Source: Sesamum alatum
Taxonomy: Eukaryota > Streptophyta > Magnoliopsida > Lamiales > Pedaliaceae
Assembly: GCA_034509735.1 (NCBI GenBank)
Contig: JACGWO010000005.1
Span: 38,036,479 to 38,100,478, forward strand
Direction: 5' to 3'
DNA length: 64,000 nt
Shown here: in pieces, positions 53,966-64,000 of the stretch
Layout: each line of letters starts with the position of its first letter
How positions within the stretch are numbered: the first letter of the stretch is position 1
The notes under the pieces: generated by a model
Told to the model about the DNA's origin: nothing
Databases searched by the model: none
Seen by the model: only the letters and a program-made list of their open reading frames with translations
Position numbers and translations under genes: made by a program

Positions 53966-56189
53966 TTCTTTCCCCCTCTCTTCCTTCTCTTTTTTTAATT
54001 TTTTTATCTTTTATTTTAATGTTTACCTGATAAAAATAAAAAAGAAAGTAATTTTATTTTTAAAATTATTACAAAACAAATTATCGTGTGGTGACCGTAA
54101 GAGCAGCAGGAATTCTAACACAGCTGTTCGTTCGTCCGATGCGAACAAAAACAAAGCGCCGTTACGGGTAAGAAGAAAAGATATTTATGGTAGGTGGGTA
54201 TGTGGGTCCCATGATGACTCAGCTTTGAGTTGGATACCACTTCCTCGGTGGGCCCCCACCTGACGTGGATTACAGCCGAGGAGATAGCGACTCACTGTGT
54301 GACTGACCCGCTTCTCGAGGGAGGGGTGTTTTGGTAATTTCATGGATTGGAAAAATCTGATGATGTTGATTATGGGCCGTCGGTTGTGTGGTAGGGGGGT
54401 AGTGCGACAGTCACAAATTGTTGCCAATTCTCACAGTCTCACTCTCTCACCCACAAGTTCCAGTATACGTAGATATTTTTTTTAACATGAATTCATTGTA
54501 ACAATTAATAAATTATATGGATAATTGCATTTACATTTTCGGATTTATAGTCTATCACTCTTTATCTTTTGCATAATTGCAGAAATTGTTCTTGATAGTC
54601 GAAAAATAAAGATAATTTGTGTAATAATATTGATACTTTTTGGAAGTGTAAGTGTAATTTTCTAAAAGAAATAAGGATGATTTGTGTAAATTATGATTAC
54701 ATTCTAGTGGGTGTATGTGTAATTATTCAAAAGGTAGGGATAATTTGTGTAAACAGACCATAAGTTAAGGGGTATAAATATAATTATCCCTAAATTATAT
54801 TGAGAGATTTGAGGTTAAATTATCGGATAAATTACATCGACATATCTGAAGTTAAATTTAATTATGCAGACGTTTTGTATCTTTTTATAAAATTATAGGT
54901 AAACTCTTAGAGGACTGTTAATACAATGTATCTAGGCGAGGATAGTGTAAAGTTCTTCTGCAGTAATAATAAATATACTTGTAATTACAATTTCAACTTC
55001 AATGAATGTGTATTTGTAATTTTGCAAATGGTATTAAGTATTTGTGTTATTAAATTTCACCTTAGTAATGTCAATGTAATTTATTCTAAATTATATAAAT
55101 ATTTATTTAATTAATTAATAATACAAAAATATATTATATTGATACTAGTTAATACTTTGTTCCAAAGGTACGAAAAAATTGTGTTTATAAAAAAATAAAT
55201 ACATAATCAAAAATTAAAAATAATTAATAGGTATGTAAAAATAAATTTAAATTACTTAACAAACTAAATTTATCTAGAAAAATAAGTGAATCTTTTGATA
55301 AAGATAATTAATTATACTCCTATCTAATTGAAATTAAACAAAATAAAAATAGATTTACAATTGGGGATAAAATAACAGCTTTTCTTAAGTATTATTTTTA
55401 CATCAACATGAAACTTAGATTGTATTACTAACTAATTTCAAAATAAATCTAGTGAATTGTTTATAAACAATTATACACTTATCTAATTATAATAAAAATA
55501 AAATATATTTTCTTATTTAGAAAATCAAATTCAAATAGGCTATCCAAGTATGTACATGCATTCGGTTAGATAGCCTTTATGTTTATGTTTTACTATATAT
55601 AAATAAAAAGTTAACATGAATTGATATCGTCTAGTATTTGTAAATTTGATTTTACACGTAAGAGTGTTAGTTCAGTAAAAACAAACAAAATTTTAATAAA
55701 TTGAAAGTTTGGTATTCGAAAATGCATATCGAAATTTTTTATATTTTGGTGTTGAAAATGGCAAATGATGAATTAAAGAATAAATGTAATTAATAGATTT
55801 ATTTCGATCAAATTAAATCATAACAAGAGATTGGTTATGATATATGACATGTGGATGATAGTTGATAGTGCACAGTCATCATCCAACTATGTCTAAACAA
55901 TCGAACATGTGCCTCTCTTTGATTAAAGTGATGTGTTTATTCTTGTGAAAATAGTATGTGTCTTGGATGAAATGATACCTCCTCTTCGGATCGAACGAAA
56001 AGTTATAACCTTTTGAAAACATACTTTTCGATTGGCCATTTCCAATCAATGATACCTTTTCAATTTCCATTAATAGGCCCTCCCTTTTCACTTCACTCCA
56101 TATAATTTGAAAAGCATTTTACAACATTTCAAAGTGGATTGCAAATCAGCATTTTGTATTTTATTAAAAGAGTTTTCAATTATTTTTTG
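53966..56189. other. Upstream flank of MIOX, no gene seen
   Basis: About 54080-54480 is GC-richer (for example GTGGGCCCCCACCTGACGTGG) and may be distal promoter. About 54500-54850 carries inverted fragments of the 'GTGTAATTATTC' repeat type. From 54.85 to 56.2 kb it is AT-rich without coding signal. Confidence 0.4.
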
Positions 56190-57133
56190 GGCAAAATTTC
56201 ACTTTTCATCATGTAATTATAGGATTGTTGCACTTTTGTTCCTTTATCTTTCTAAAAAACACATTTAGTCTTGTAAGTTTGATACTTTTGACACATTTAG
56301 TCTTGTGTGTATTTCAATGAAACATATTTCGTCTAGTATATTTAACAACTGTGACACTTTTAGTCCTTTTGTTGCCGGAACAAAAAAAAACGATGGCCAG
56401 CAAAAATTAAGTGAAATACACACATAGATTGTTGGGCTTTTGACAATATTAATGTTATTTACACAATTAAAATGCATACATCTAAAAATCCAAAACCCTA
56501 ATTTTTCTCCCAAATCATCCCCAATTCTCTTCTTGAAATCCCCCTCCCTCACCATTTCTCTACTCGAAACGTGCATAGTATGTCAGGATGATGGGAAAGA
56601 CGTAAGTTTTTTGGGATTCTTCAAAGCTGAATTTTTTTTCTCTGTGTCTTCGATTATACGCTTCAAATTTCAATCAAATCGAATGCTCTATGTTCTTTTG
56701 ATGAGATTTGTCTTGATTCCAAAAGATTGTGGAAATTTTGTGTGTTCTTTCACGAATTTTTTATGGACAATCATTTTGGGGGTTTGGGGAAATTATGGTT
56801 GAGATGAGGCATTAAGGGCTGACGAAGTAGGGCTCATGAATTAAATCGCTTGATCATGTTGAGCAATTAACGCGTGAAAACACACATCTTTTTTCCGGTA
56901 ATATATCTCACTCTCCAGTACTAAAGGACTAAAAGTGTCATACTTATTATGCATACATGACTAAATGTATTTCATTGAAATACGTATTGGACTAAAACCA
57001 ATGACTCTATAGTTACAGGATTAAATATGTCAAAAATATCAAACTTACAGGGCCAAATGTGTTTTTTAAAAAGATAAAGGGCCAAAAGTGCAACATGCCT
57101 ATAGTTACAAGACAAAAAGTGAAATTTCGCATA
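56190..57133. repeat. 0.94-kb fold-back carrying a possible captured 5' exon
   Basis: The left arm (GGCAAAATTTCACTTTTCATC, TTTATCTTTCTAAAAAACAC) is inverted in the right arm (GACAAAAAGTGAAATTTCGC, TTTTTAAAAAGATAAAGGGCC). The unpaired centre (about 56460-56880) looks like plant gene DNA: a leader-like AACCCTAATTTTTCTCCCAA and CCCTCCCTCACCATTTCTC, a short frame, then GACGTAAGTTTTTTGGG, a good splice donor with a T-rich intron-like sequence. The centre encodes no protein I recognise. Confidence 0.65.
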
Positions 57134-58368
57134 TTTTTTTGTTCGTCTTTTCTTAAAGTCTGTAGTGTTGCTACTTTGATATTGTAAGTAATTGTATTTT
57201 GGAGACAAATTATTGTCACGATTAACACAAGAGTGTCATAATTGTCTTAAGCTTAAAGAGAAAAATTTTAATTCTTGACTCGACTTCATAATACACAACT
57301 ACCGCATATCTACCATTTTTCACAACATTTGGTTTGGTATTTGATAAATCAAATCTCTCGTTAAAAATATATAAAAAAATAGATATTAAATATTAAAAAT
57401 AATAATTACACTTGTTATTTAAGTCTTTAAATTTTTATAGATATATATACATATATAAAATATTTGAATATAAGGTCCAATTCGATGAACTCACAATAAA
57501 TATCAAAATTGAACCGCAGACCAATTTTTAAAGAAAAAAAAATCTGAATTTTCAGTACAATTTTAATACGTATCGAATATTTTATTTTATTTAATGAACT
57601 GTGAATACCCCAATTTAGTAAATGCAGTATAGATACAAACTTGTGATAGGATTGAGTGCTTATTGAACTACCTTAGAAAACTTGTGACCGTTTTCTTTTT
57701 CTTTTATAAATAAATGTAATTAACTATGCTCTAGTTTTAAAAATAACAATTTTGGTAATTGGAGTAATATTAACATTATAAATAGGAAAAAATATGTTTA
57801 AAATAATGAAAAGTAATAACATATTTGTTATTAATAATTCAAATAGCTAATTATTTATTTGGTGGGAGAAGGAATTCCAACTTAAATTAAATTTGCAGTC
57901 AATAATTGAATTGAATGAAATTTGTGAGCCTCCCAATGCTAATCTGACGGTGGTTGCTGCAAAGACAAACACCTGTGCTCAGTTGCTCACCACCCCATCT
58001 CCTCTCGCGCCACCACATCTTAGGGGTAGGCTCCTTCCTATAAACACATGCATATCCACAATTGACTGAGTTGCTAACGTACGCAACTCAAATTTGAAAT
58101 TTCATATGATTTTATTAACTATTTTACGACGTTGTCTTAAATATGTTGAATTACTAATCATTAGGAGTTTCAACTTGATTTTAGTACTGATAATAACATC
58201 CTGTATATGTCCGTACGGACAGGGGTGAGTAAAGAAGATCTTCCATAAACTTTAAACCTTTTAGGGTATGTTAACTTCAAATGATCAACATGTATTTGAC
58301 TAATAATGTAAGTTAGTTCAATATTTACATCATTACATTGAAACCCATTATTATAACAATATCTATTA
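57134..58368. other. Intergenic AT-rich DNA, no gene seen
   Basis: About 57950-58040 is a small GC-richer island (CACCACCCCATCTCCTCTCG) followed by CCTATAAACAC, promoter-like but with no reading frame after it. Confidence 0.35.
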
Positions 58369-58616
58369 TCTATACTACTATATAAAGCAAACTCTATTTT
58401 TACTAATAAATGGTGGTTACTTACACTGCAACACCAATTTTTTGATTATATCGATAATACCCCTAAATTAGTTTTTATTTTTTTCTTTCTCTTTCTTTCT
58501 TTCATTTTTTTAAATATAGTGTGTTGATTAATATGTATATTTACTTATTTACAATAATTTTAAAACATGCAATATTATTTTATATACACATAAGGACAGC
58601 GTGCCACGACAGCTAG
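58369..58616 (+). mobile_element. Short non-autonomous Helitron
   Basis: The 5' end TCTATACTACTATATAAAGC follows an A, and the 3' end GTGCCACGACAGCTAG precedes a T, with a small CGTG/CACG hairpin about 10 bp before CTAG. The 5' end closely fits plant Helitrons and no TSD is expected. It has no coding capacity. Confidence 0.5.
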
Positions 58617-59234
58617 TTACTTCAAATGACTAGTCTACATTGTACTAACCAAACATGCAGTTTAGTAGGAAGCCCAAAAGCCAAAATCAAATTGGGGCAG
58701 CACTATTGGGCGTCACATTTGAAAATTTAAAAAATGGAAGCCCAACCCCAAGAGAAAAAGGGGCTAATTCAACCAAAAGTAGTCCATCTGTCTGATGCTG
58801 GTACTTGTATCCACACCAAAACGCATTTCATAAATATCAGTCCAAGCCCAACAGCAGAAGCTATATTTCTGTGTCATTATATACCAGCTAAACCTTCAGA
58901 AATAATCATATCAAGTTGGTTTCAGCACTGGATGTTCACCGTACCGTTCAGCTGAATGTCGCTCTAAACCTTAACCCCGGAGATTGACGTTGTTTCACTT
59001 CTAGTTCCAGCTTTTACAGTATACCGGTTACACTATGGTTAAGGCAACAAGAATCTAGCAACGATATACCAAACTAACTTAACGCTCACTTGCTAACCAG
59101 ACATCACTCTCACAATTCAGGAATTGACTTGCGTAGCAAAGGCTCTACGGCTCAACATTTTGCAAACAGCTGGTTCCTGAGGATTTGACGATTGCCCTGG
59201 TTTCAGATCCAAATAGGTCAAAGCAGATCTCTGA

Positions 59235-62151
59235 TCAGAATTTCATCCTTTTAGATGGGCCTTGATCGATGATGGGATCAACAGCTCCCTGGGTGGGCTC
59301 TGCTTGCTGTGTGTCCGAGCTTTTCTCTCCTTCTGCACTTGGAGGGGCATAACCCTCCGGAAAAGGAGGTGGTGGTGGAGCAGGTGGCAGCTGTGAAATA
59401 TTAGGATATTCATTTAATAGATATCAAAATATACAGGCGCAAGAAGAATTTCCAGTTCTGAGTTCCATGTACTGAAATATGAAAATTGATTACGCCATGT
59501 TATACTCGAGATAGCATCTGCAGTTGAGATGAAGTGCCATGGTAATTTATTTCCATATGCATCTACCTTTTAATGGGGCCAGAACACAGGAAATGGTCAA
59601 TTTTCTGCCACACAGAAAAAGTATATGCTAACAAAGGATAAGTTTAATATGCAAGTTCACCATTTAAAACACCCTCTGCAAGAGGAGTTTGATAAAATGA
59701 TGCCGGTATCAGAAGTTCACATTCCCTTTTAATATGCAAGTTCACCATTTAAAACACCCTCTGCAAGAGGAGTTTGATAAAATGATGCTTGTATCACAAG
59801 TTCACATTCCCTCTAACAGCCTTAATGACCTTCTCGGGAAAGCATGAGAGGGCATACACAGACCACATCACAGATTCAACTCAGTGAAGCGATAACATTG
59901 GTTTACCTTGCGTTGCAGTGAAGCAAGAATATGGTCTACACGCTTAAGTTCCTTAAAGTCAATGGTTTCTTTAGCAGCTTTTGGTTCAGAAGAGGTACTC
60001 TCATTTTCCGCATCAACTGCAGAAGAAACACAAGAAACGAACGGCTACAGTGAGCAGGGAAAAAATCTTAGATATAGAAAAATTACAATGCACCATGAAA
60101 GGTAGGAAGAAACTTATACTCAGTTTGAGCTAAAATATGGGGAAGCTTGAGCCTAAATTGATCCCATGTTCCTGATATTCTAAAAGTAGATGTTTGTGCC
60201 ATTGCGTGTCAGTATCAATTTGGCTGGTGATTGATCATAGCTAGTCAGAAAACTGAGGTCGTAGTATGTTCAAGTCTCATTTTCACTCACGTAGGATAAC
60301 TAGTTCAAATTGAAAAAGAAAAAGAAAATAATTTACCATATACTAGAAAGTATAATTATAGATTCATTTGCACTCTGCAATGTAACTCCTTTGTCATTAA
60401 TTTCTAGGTTTCATAGAGTGCATTGCAGCATCATTTGTCGAAAAAAGGTAGAAATTGCAATGAGAAGATACCATATCCAATTTTCTCCAACTTCGATGCA
60501 GCAGTATTAAAAGCCTTTGATATATGGTACAATGCACGCCCCTGCAGAAAGAGGATTAGATAGGTCTTAAAAAGAAGAACACTGGAGATTCAGATAATCT
60601 GTAGCATTACCTAAAGTCTACATGTAGAATTTCTATCAATCTGAAGAATCATAATAGGAAAAAAAGAAAAGAAACAAGGACATTCCATTGTTTGAAAAGA
60701 ACAAAAAGAAAGTATGGATCAGTTAAATCAAGACATTTATTAGAAAAGAATGCTAGCATATCAGGCTTACACCCCCTATTTTGGTCTAATCACATTTTAA
60801 CAAATATCAGAAAGCATAAGAAACAGGGTTGCTTGGCTACCAACGCAGGACCTTGCAAGAACTTCACTAGAAGCCAGAAAAGGGCATCAGCAACATCAAC
60901 AAGTACACACTAGATCTCAATAGTGAAACATCCACTCTCCTGCTATACTTCAAACTTAAAAGAAGATTCAAACCCCCCAAGTTCTCAATACAACGACCAA
61001 ATCAGGACCAAAAAGTGAACCATCACGTTAAGGTTCATACAGGAGTTAAAGGGGACAAATAGACATGGGAACTAACAAATACACTTAATAAGATTCAGCT
61101 GCAGCAACTGCACCTTCACATGTGAATTTTTAACCAAATTATCTACAACCCTAGCAACCAGATATCCAAACATGATAAATATCATTTTGATAGTGAAATA
61201 ACATAATAAATGCTTAACATCATGACCAAAAAGTTAAAAGAACACACACATACACAATAGGTGAAGGAATACTAACAACTCGGGATGCAAAGACATTGCA
61301 AAGCTGAGGCGCTTGGTATATTGATCCGTCCAAGATGTAATAAGTCAGCATAGGTGTTACTTTCTCGGGGCCATCCCTCTTTTGCTTTCTAAAGACAAAC
61401 AAATGAGGCTCCAACACTTCGCTCAAATTGTACTCTATTCCAGTCATCTTCCTTCATGCAGAAAATATTCATTGGATAATGTCAAACTTCATTTAAACAT
61501 ACATAACTAAGGCAACTTTATTTTGAATCACACCTCATTTTTTATTATTGAGCTACATATCACCATAAAAACAGTCTTAAATTCCAATAACTGAAGGCAA
61601 CAACAATTAGAAAGCATATCTAGCCCCATCAGATCATACTGAGACTACTGCACTCAATTAAAGAAATAGTTCGCTTAAGAGTGTAGAATGTGTGTGCATA
61701 CACATGTCACCATATGATTTTTATCAACTAAGCAACAACTTATGTTGCATAAACTTTGCTTCAACCATAAAAGTTAAACTCTTTCGTTTTACAATACCGG
61801 ATTACCCCAACAAGATATAATTGAAACTACAAAATTCAATTAGACTGATAAAATTTTAAATTTTGCGCCAATAATCACAAGAACACGCACTTACGTGAGG
61901 TGAGATGCGTCGAGGGGGTGAATAGCACGGAGGCGAAGCTGCTCATTATTGCAAGAGTAATCGTAGAACGGGGAAAGTGCGAAGTAATCGAAAACTAGGT
62001 TTCTGTCGAGCGGATATGTATTGAGCCATAGCTGATCGCGAAAACAGATGCCGGTCATGTCTGTTCCCGGCGGCGGTGGCGCCGCCACAGGGGGAGGAGG
62101 GACGCCACCATCCAACGCGGCGGCTGGTGGGATCATCGGCGTCGTTGCCAT
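59235..62151 (-). CDS. MED6: Mediator complex subunit 6, 5 exons, 255 aa
   Basis: Exons (minus): 62151-61895, 61451-61277, 60541-60472, 60016-59907, 59390-59235. All have GT-AG borders and join to 768 nt. After a Pro/Ala-rich N-terminus ([12 protein letters not shown]) comes the MED6 core: [80 protein letters not shown] and [20 protein letters not shown]. The plant-type C-terminus follows, [20 protein letters not shown], ending [13 protein letters not shown]6 is a head-module subunit of Mediator, bridging transcription factors to RNA polymerase II in the nucleus. Nothing is missing. Intron 4 carries an 85-bp tandem duplication. Alternative acceptors beside GAAG at 61451 were considered; the chosen one keeps HLTKMTG in frame. 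Confidence 0.95.
59645..59814. repeat. 85-bp tandem duplication in MED6 intron 4
   Basis: Two copies of a unit starting TAATATGCAAGTTCACCATT at 59645 and 59730, differing at a few sites (CCGGTATCAG / CTTGTATCAC). Confidence 0.85.
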
Positions 62152-62575
62152 TGTTGTGTAGTTAATACGGTTGTACTAAAATGTAATCTAAGCCATTTGT
62201 GTATACCTAAAATCTGAAAGGGGACAAACTATAGAAAGAAAAATAAAAGGGCATATTCTGATATGACCCCCATAGTTCTAGAAATATAAAATTGCCCCCA
62301 CATTTTTCTCGTAATACCATTAAATGAAATTTATAATTTCTAAACTAAAATTAAGCACTAGGCCATGTTTGTTTCTTGCATTCTAATGGGAAAACTATTA
62401 AATAAAATACTATCTCAATTTAAATTGTAGTAAAGTCGATTGTAGGACAAAATGTGTCTTTTTTATAAAATAAACTATAAATTAAGTCATATTTAACTAC
62501 AATTTTCTGACATCATACTTGTAGTAACTTGATTGTATGTAATAATGATGATCTCGACAGAATTACATTGGAGGA
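62152..62575 (-). promoter_or_regulatory. Upstream region of MED6
   Basis: No clear TATA box; AT-rich. Any control signals cannot be resolved by eye. Confidence 0.3.
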
Positions 62576-63092
62576 ACAATTACATTGTCCTCCCTTGAAG
62601 TTTAGCATAATTACATGTAGATTTCATGTGGTCTGAAAAAATGTAGTACCCTTGAGTTTGTTTACATTTAATAAATAGTCAAAATTCATTGAGTTGGTTG
62701 GTATTAGCAAAAAATATTTAAATAAAAATTCACATTTATCCTTAATCGGCTTATTACTGTTTATTGCATAGCAAATAAATAAACTACCCTAATAAGGGTG
62801 AAAACATATCTCCTCACATGCATTAGTGTGTGAAGATGTATAAGCAAAATTGGTTTAAAAAAAGATTTATTTGATCTGCAATAAGTTAATAATAAGTCAA
62901 TCGAGAGTAAATATGAATTTTCATTCAATTCTTTTTGCTAATATCAGCGAATTCAGTGAATTTTGACTAACGGATAGATCTATTTGTTAAACTTAAACAA
63001 ACGTCAGGGGTACTAGTTAGATGCAATTTTTCAAACTACATGGGATCTACGTGTAATTACATCATACCTTAGGGGAGAGCGGTGTAATTATC
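62576..63092. repeat. Diverged fold-back repeat
   Basis: GAACAATTACATTGTCCTCCC is inverted as GGGGAGAGCGGTGTAATTATC. Inner arms (TTTAGCATAATTACATGTAG / CTACGTGTAATTACATCATA) pair. Confidence 0.6.
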
Positions 63093-64000
63093 TCTTACAT
63101 TTACACCCTTGATCTATGTCTATTTAGACAAACTACCTCTGTCTCTTGCTTAATTAAAAAAATCACCCTAGCAGCAAAAACACAAAGGTAATTTATGCAA
63201 TCATGTTAACGTTTTTAGGGGTGTACATGTACTTTTTCAAAAAGAATAGATGATTTTTTATAAATAATATTAATGTTTTTTTTATGGGTATATATATAAT
63301 TTTTTAAAAATATAAATAATTTATGTAAATAAACCGTGGGCATGGGATTGCAAATAGAATTATCCATATATTTTTTGATTGAAAGTTGCATATCCAAAAT
63401 GTAAAGCATAAAAGATGATTATAAGAGAGATAGGGTGTGGAAGTGTTTCTAATTTTGGGCCTTCCTTTCAGGGGAACCTCTTTCCCAACACCACCCTCCA
63501 ACAAACAGTTTTCCTCCACAGATTGAATCTGAATTTCTCAACTTTCCGTGCTTGTTCCACCGCCCCCAAGCAATTCCCACGCAAGAATTTCCAGCAAGAT
63601 TTCCATATTGATTGATATCAAAACTGTTGGATGTCCAAGAATTTTCCCTGTCATGCCATTTTTGATCTTTGCACAATCCTTTCAATGAACTGATCAACCC
63701 TTTTACAAGGATTGCAACAGATCAAAACATTCCATGTAATCCACAGAAACATATCATTCTCCTTCCCCTGAGGTAATGATGACATGTTAGCTTCATGTTT
63801 GTAGAATTGTCCCAATGAGGGATATTATTGTTCTGTTGTTGTGTCATCCTGTACTTGGCTTGGCAATTCTGTTGATGCAATTGCATTGTCCGGGTCCCAG
63901 TTTTTCTTCCTCAAGTTTGTGTCTTTACGTTGGAAATTTATCATCACCATTCTCACTTGTCATTCATTAGGAGAAGATTGGATACAAGATAAGGAAGGAA
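63093..64000. other. Window end: unassigned DNA, possible gene margin
   Basis: 63.1-63.4 kb is AT-rich. About 63420-63990 is more balanced and free of the repeats seen elsewhere. It carries short open frames on both strands (plus 63415-63615, minus 63449-63697). The plus frame has a transit-peptide-like composition (RLNLNFSTFRACSTAPKQF) but no start context or continuation that I can support. It may be the edge of a gene outside the window. Confidence 0.25.

Noticed and set aside
59645..59814. CRISPR-like direct repeats
   Set aside because: Only two adjacent 85-bp copies in a plant intron; a simple tandem duplication.
61220..61447. Treating the MED6 exon 2 frame as a separate gene
   Set aside because: Its last residues read into the intron. 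The GT donor at 61276 and phase match exon 3 exactly, so it is one exon of MED6.

Overview
The window is nuclear DNA of a flowering plant. It has multi-exon genes with GT-AG introns, very AT-rich intergenic DNA, many MITEs and fold-back repeats, and Ty3/gypsy debris. An R1-type (late-blight-resistance-like) NLR relic and the style of the other genes suggest a eudicot, most likely an asterid (perhaps Lamiales). This placement is inference only.

Layout. 1-795: minus-strand Gag/protease piece of a Ty3/gypsy element, open at the window edge. 2.65-3.43 kb: plus-strand membrane-anchored PMEI-like gene broken by one frameshift. 5.7-6.0 kb: complete tRNA-type SINE with 18-bp target-site duplications. 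6.07-12.13 kb: eight-exon minus-strand LRR receptor-like protein whose introns are full of fold-back repeats and one probable organelle-DNA insert. 12.1-21 kb: repeats only, several nested inside each other. 21.2-24.9 kb: degraded plus-strand Ty3/gypsy element (leader, primer site, gag, protease, no pol). 24.95-26.1 kb: a 1.1-kb fold-back. 28.16-29.74 kb: minus-strand PRE-type atypical HLH gene with two G-quadruplex motifs and two G-boxes. 30-36 kb: repeats. 36.05-38.37 kb: CACTA-type element carrying a PP2C gene fragment, abutting an RGA-like NLR pseudogene (38.4-43.0 kb) that is itself split by about 3.4 kb of insertion.

43.2-49.8 kb is the most unusual part. It holds a U3 snoRNA gene with a canonical plant snRNA-type promoter, then a tandem minus-strand family of very small secreted peptides with eight cysteines in about 20-25 residues (pattern C-x2-C-x-C-C-x6-C-C-x-C-x1-4-C). 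There are three intact-looking copies and one decayed copy. A fifth copy of the cysteine domain is joined in frame to the last leucine-rich repeats of an R1-type NLR pseudogene. I do not recognise this peptide family.

50.9-53.8 kb: complete 11-exon myo-inositol oxygenase (MIOX) gene, minus strand. 54-59 kb: repeats, including a fold-back carrying what looks like a captured first exon and intron, and a Helitron-like element. 59.2-62.2 kb: complete 5-exon Mediator subunit MED6 gene, minus strand. 62.2-64 kb: no gene that I can support. MIOX (inositol to glucuronate, feeding cell-wall sugars), MED6 (transcription), PRE (growth-hormone signalling) and the LRR protein look like ordinary single-copy genes. 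The NLR/peptide block is the accessory, fast-evolving part.
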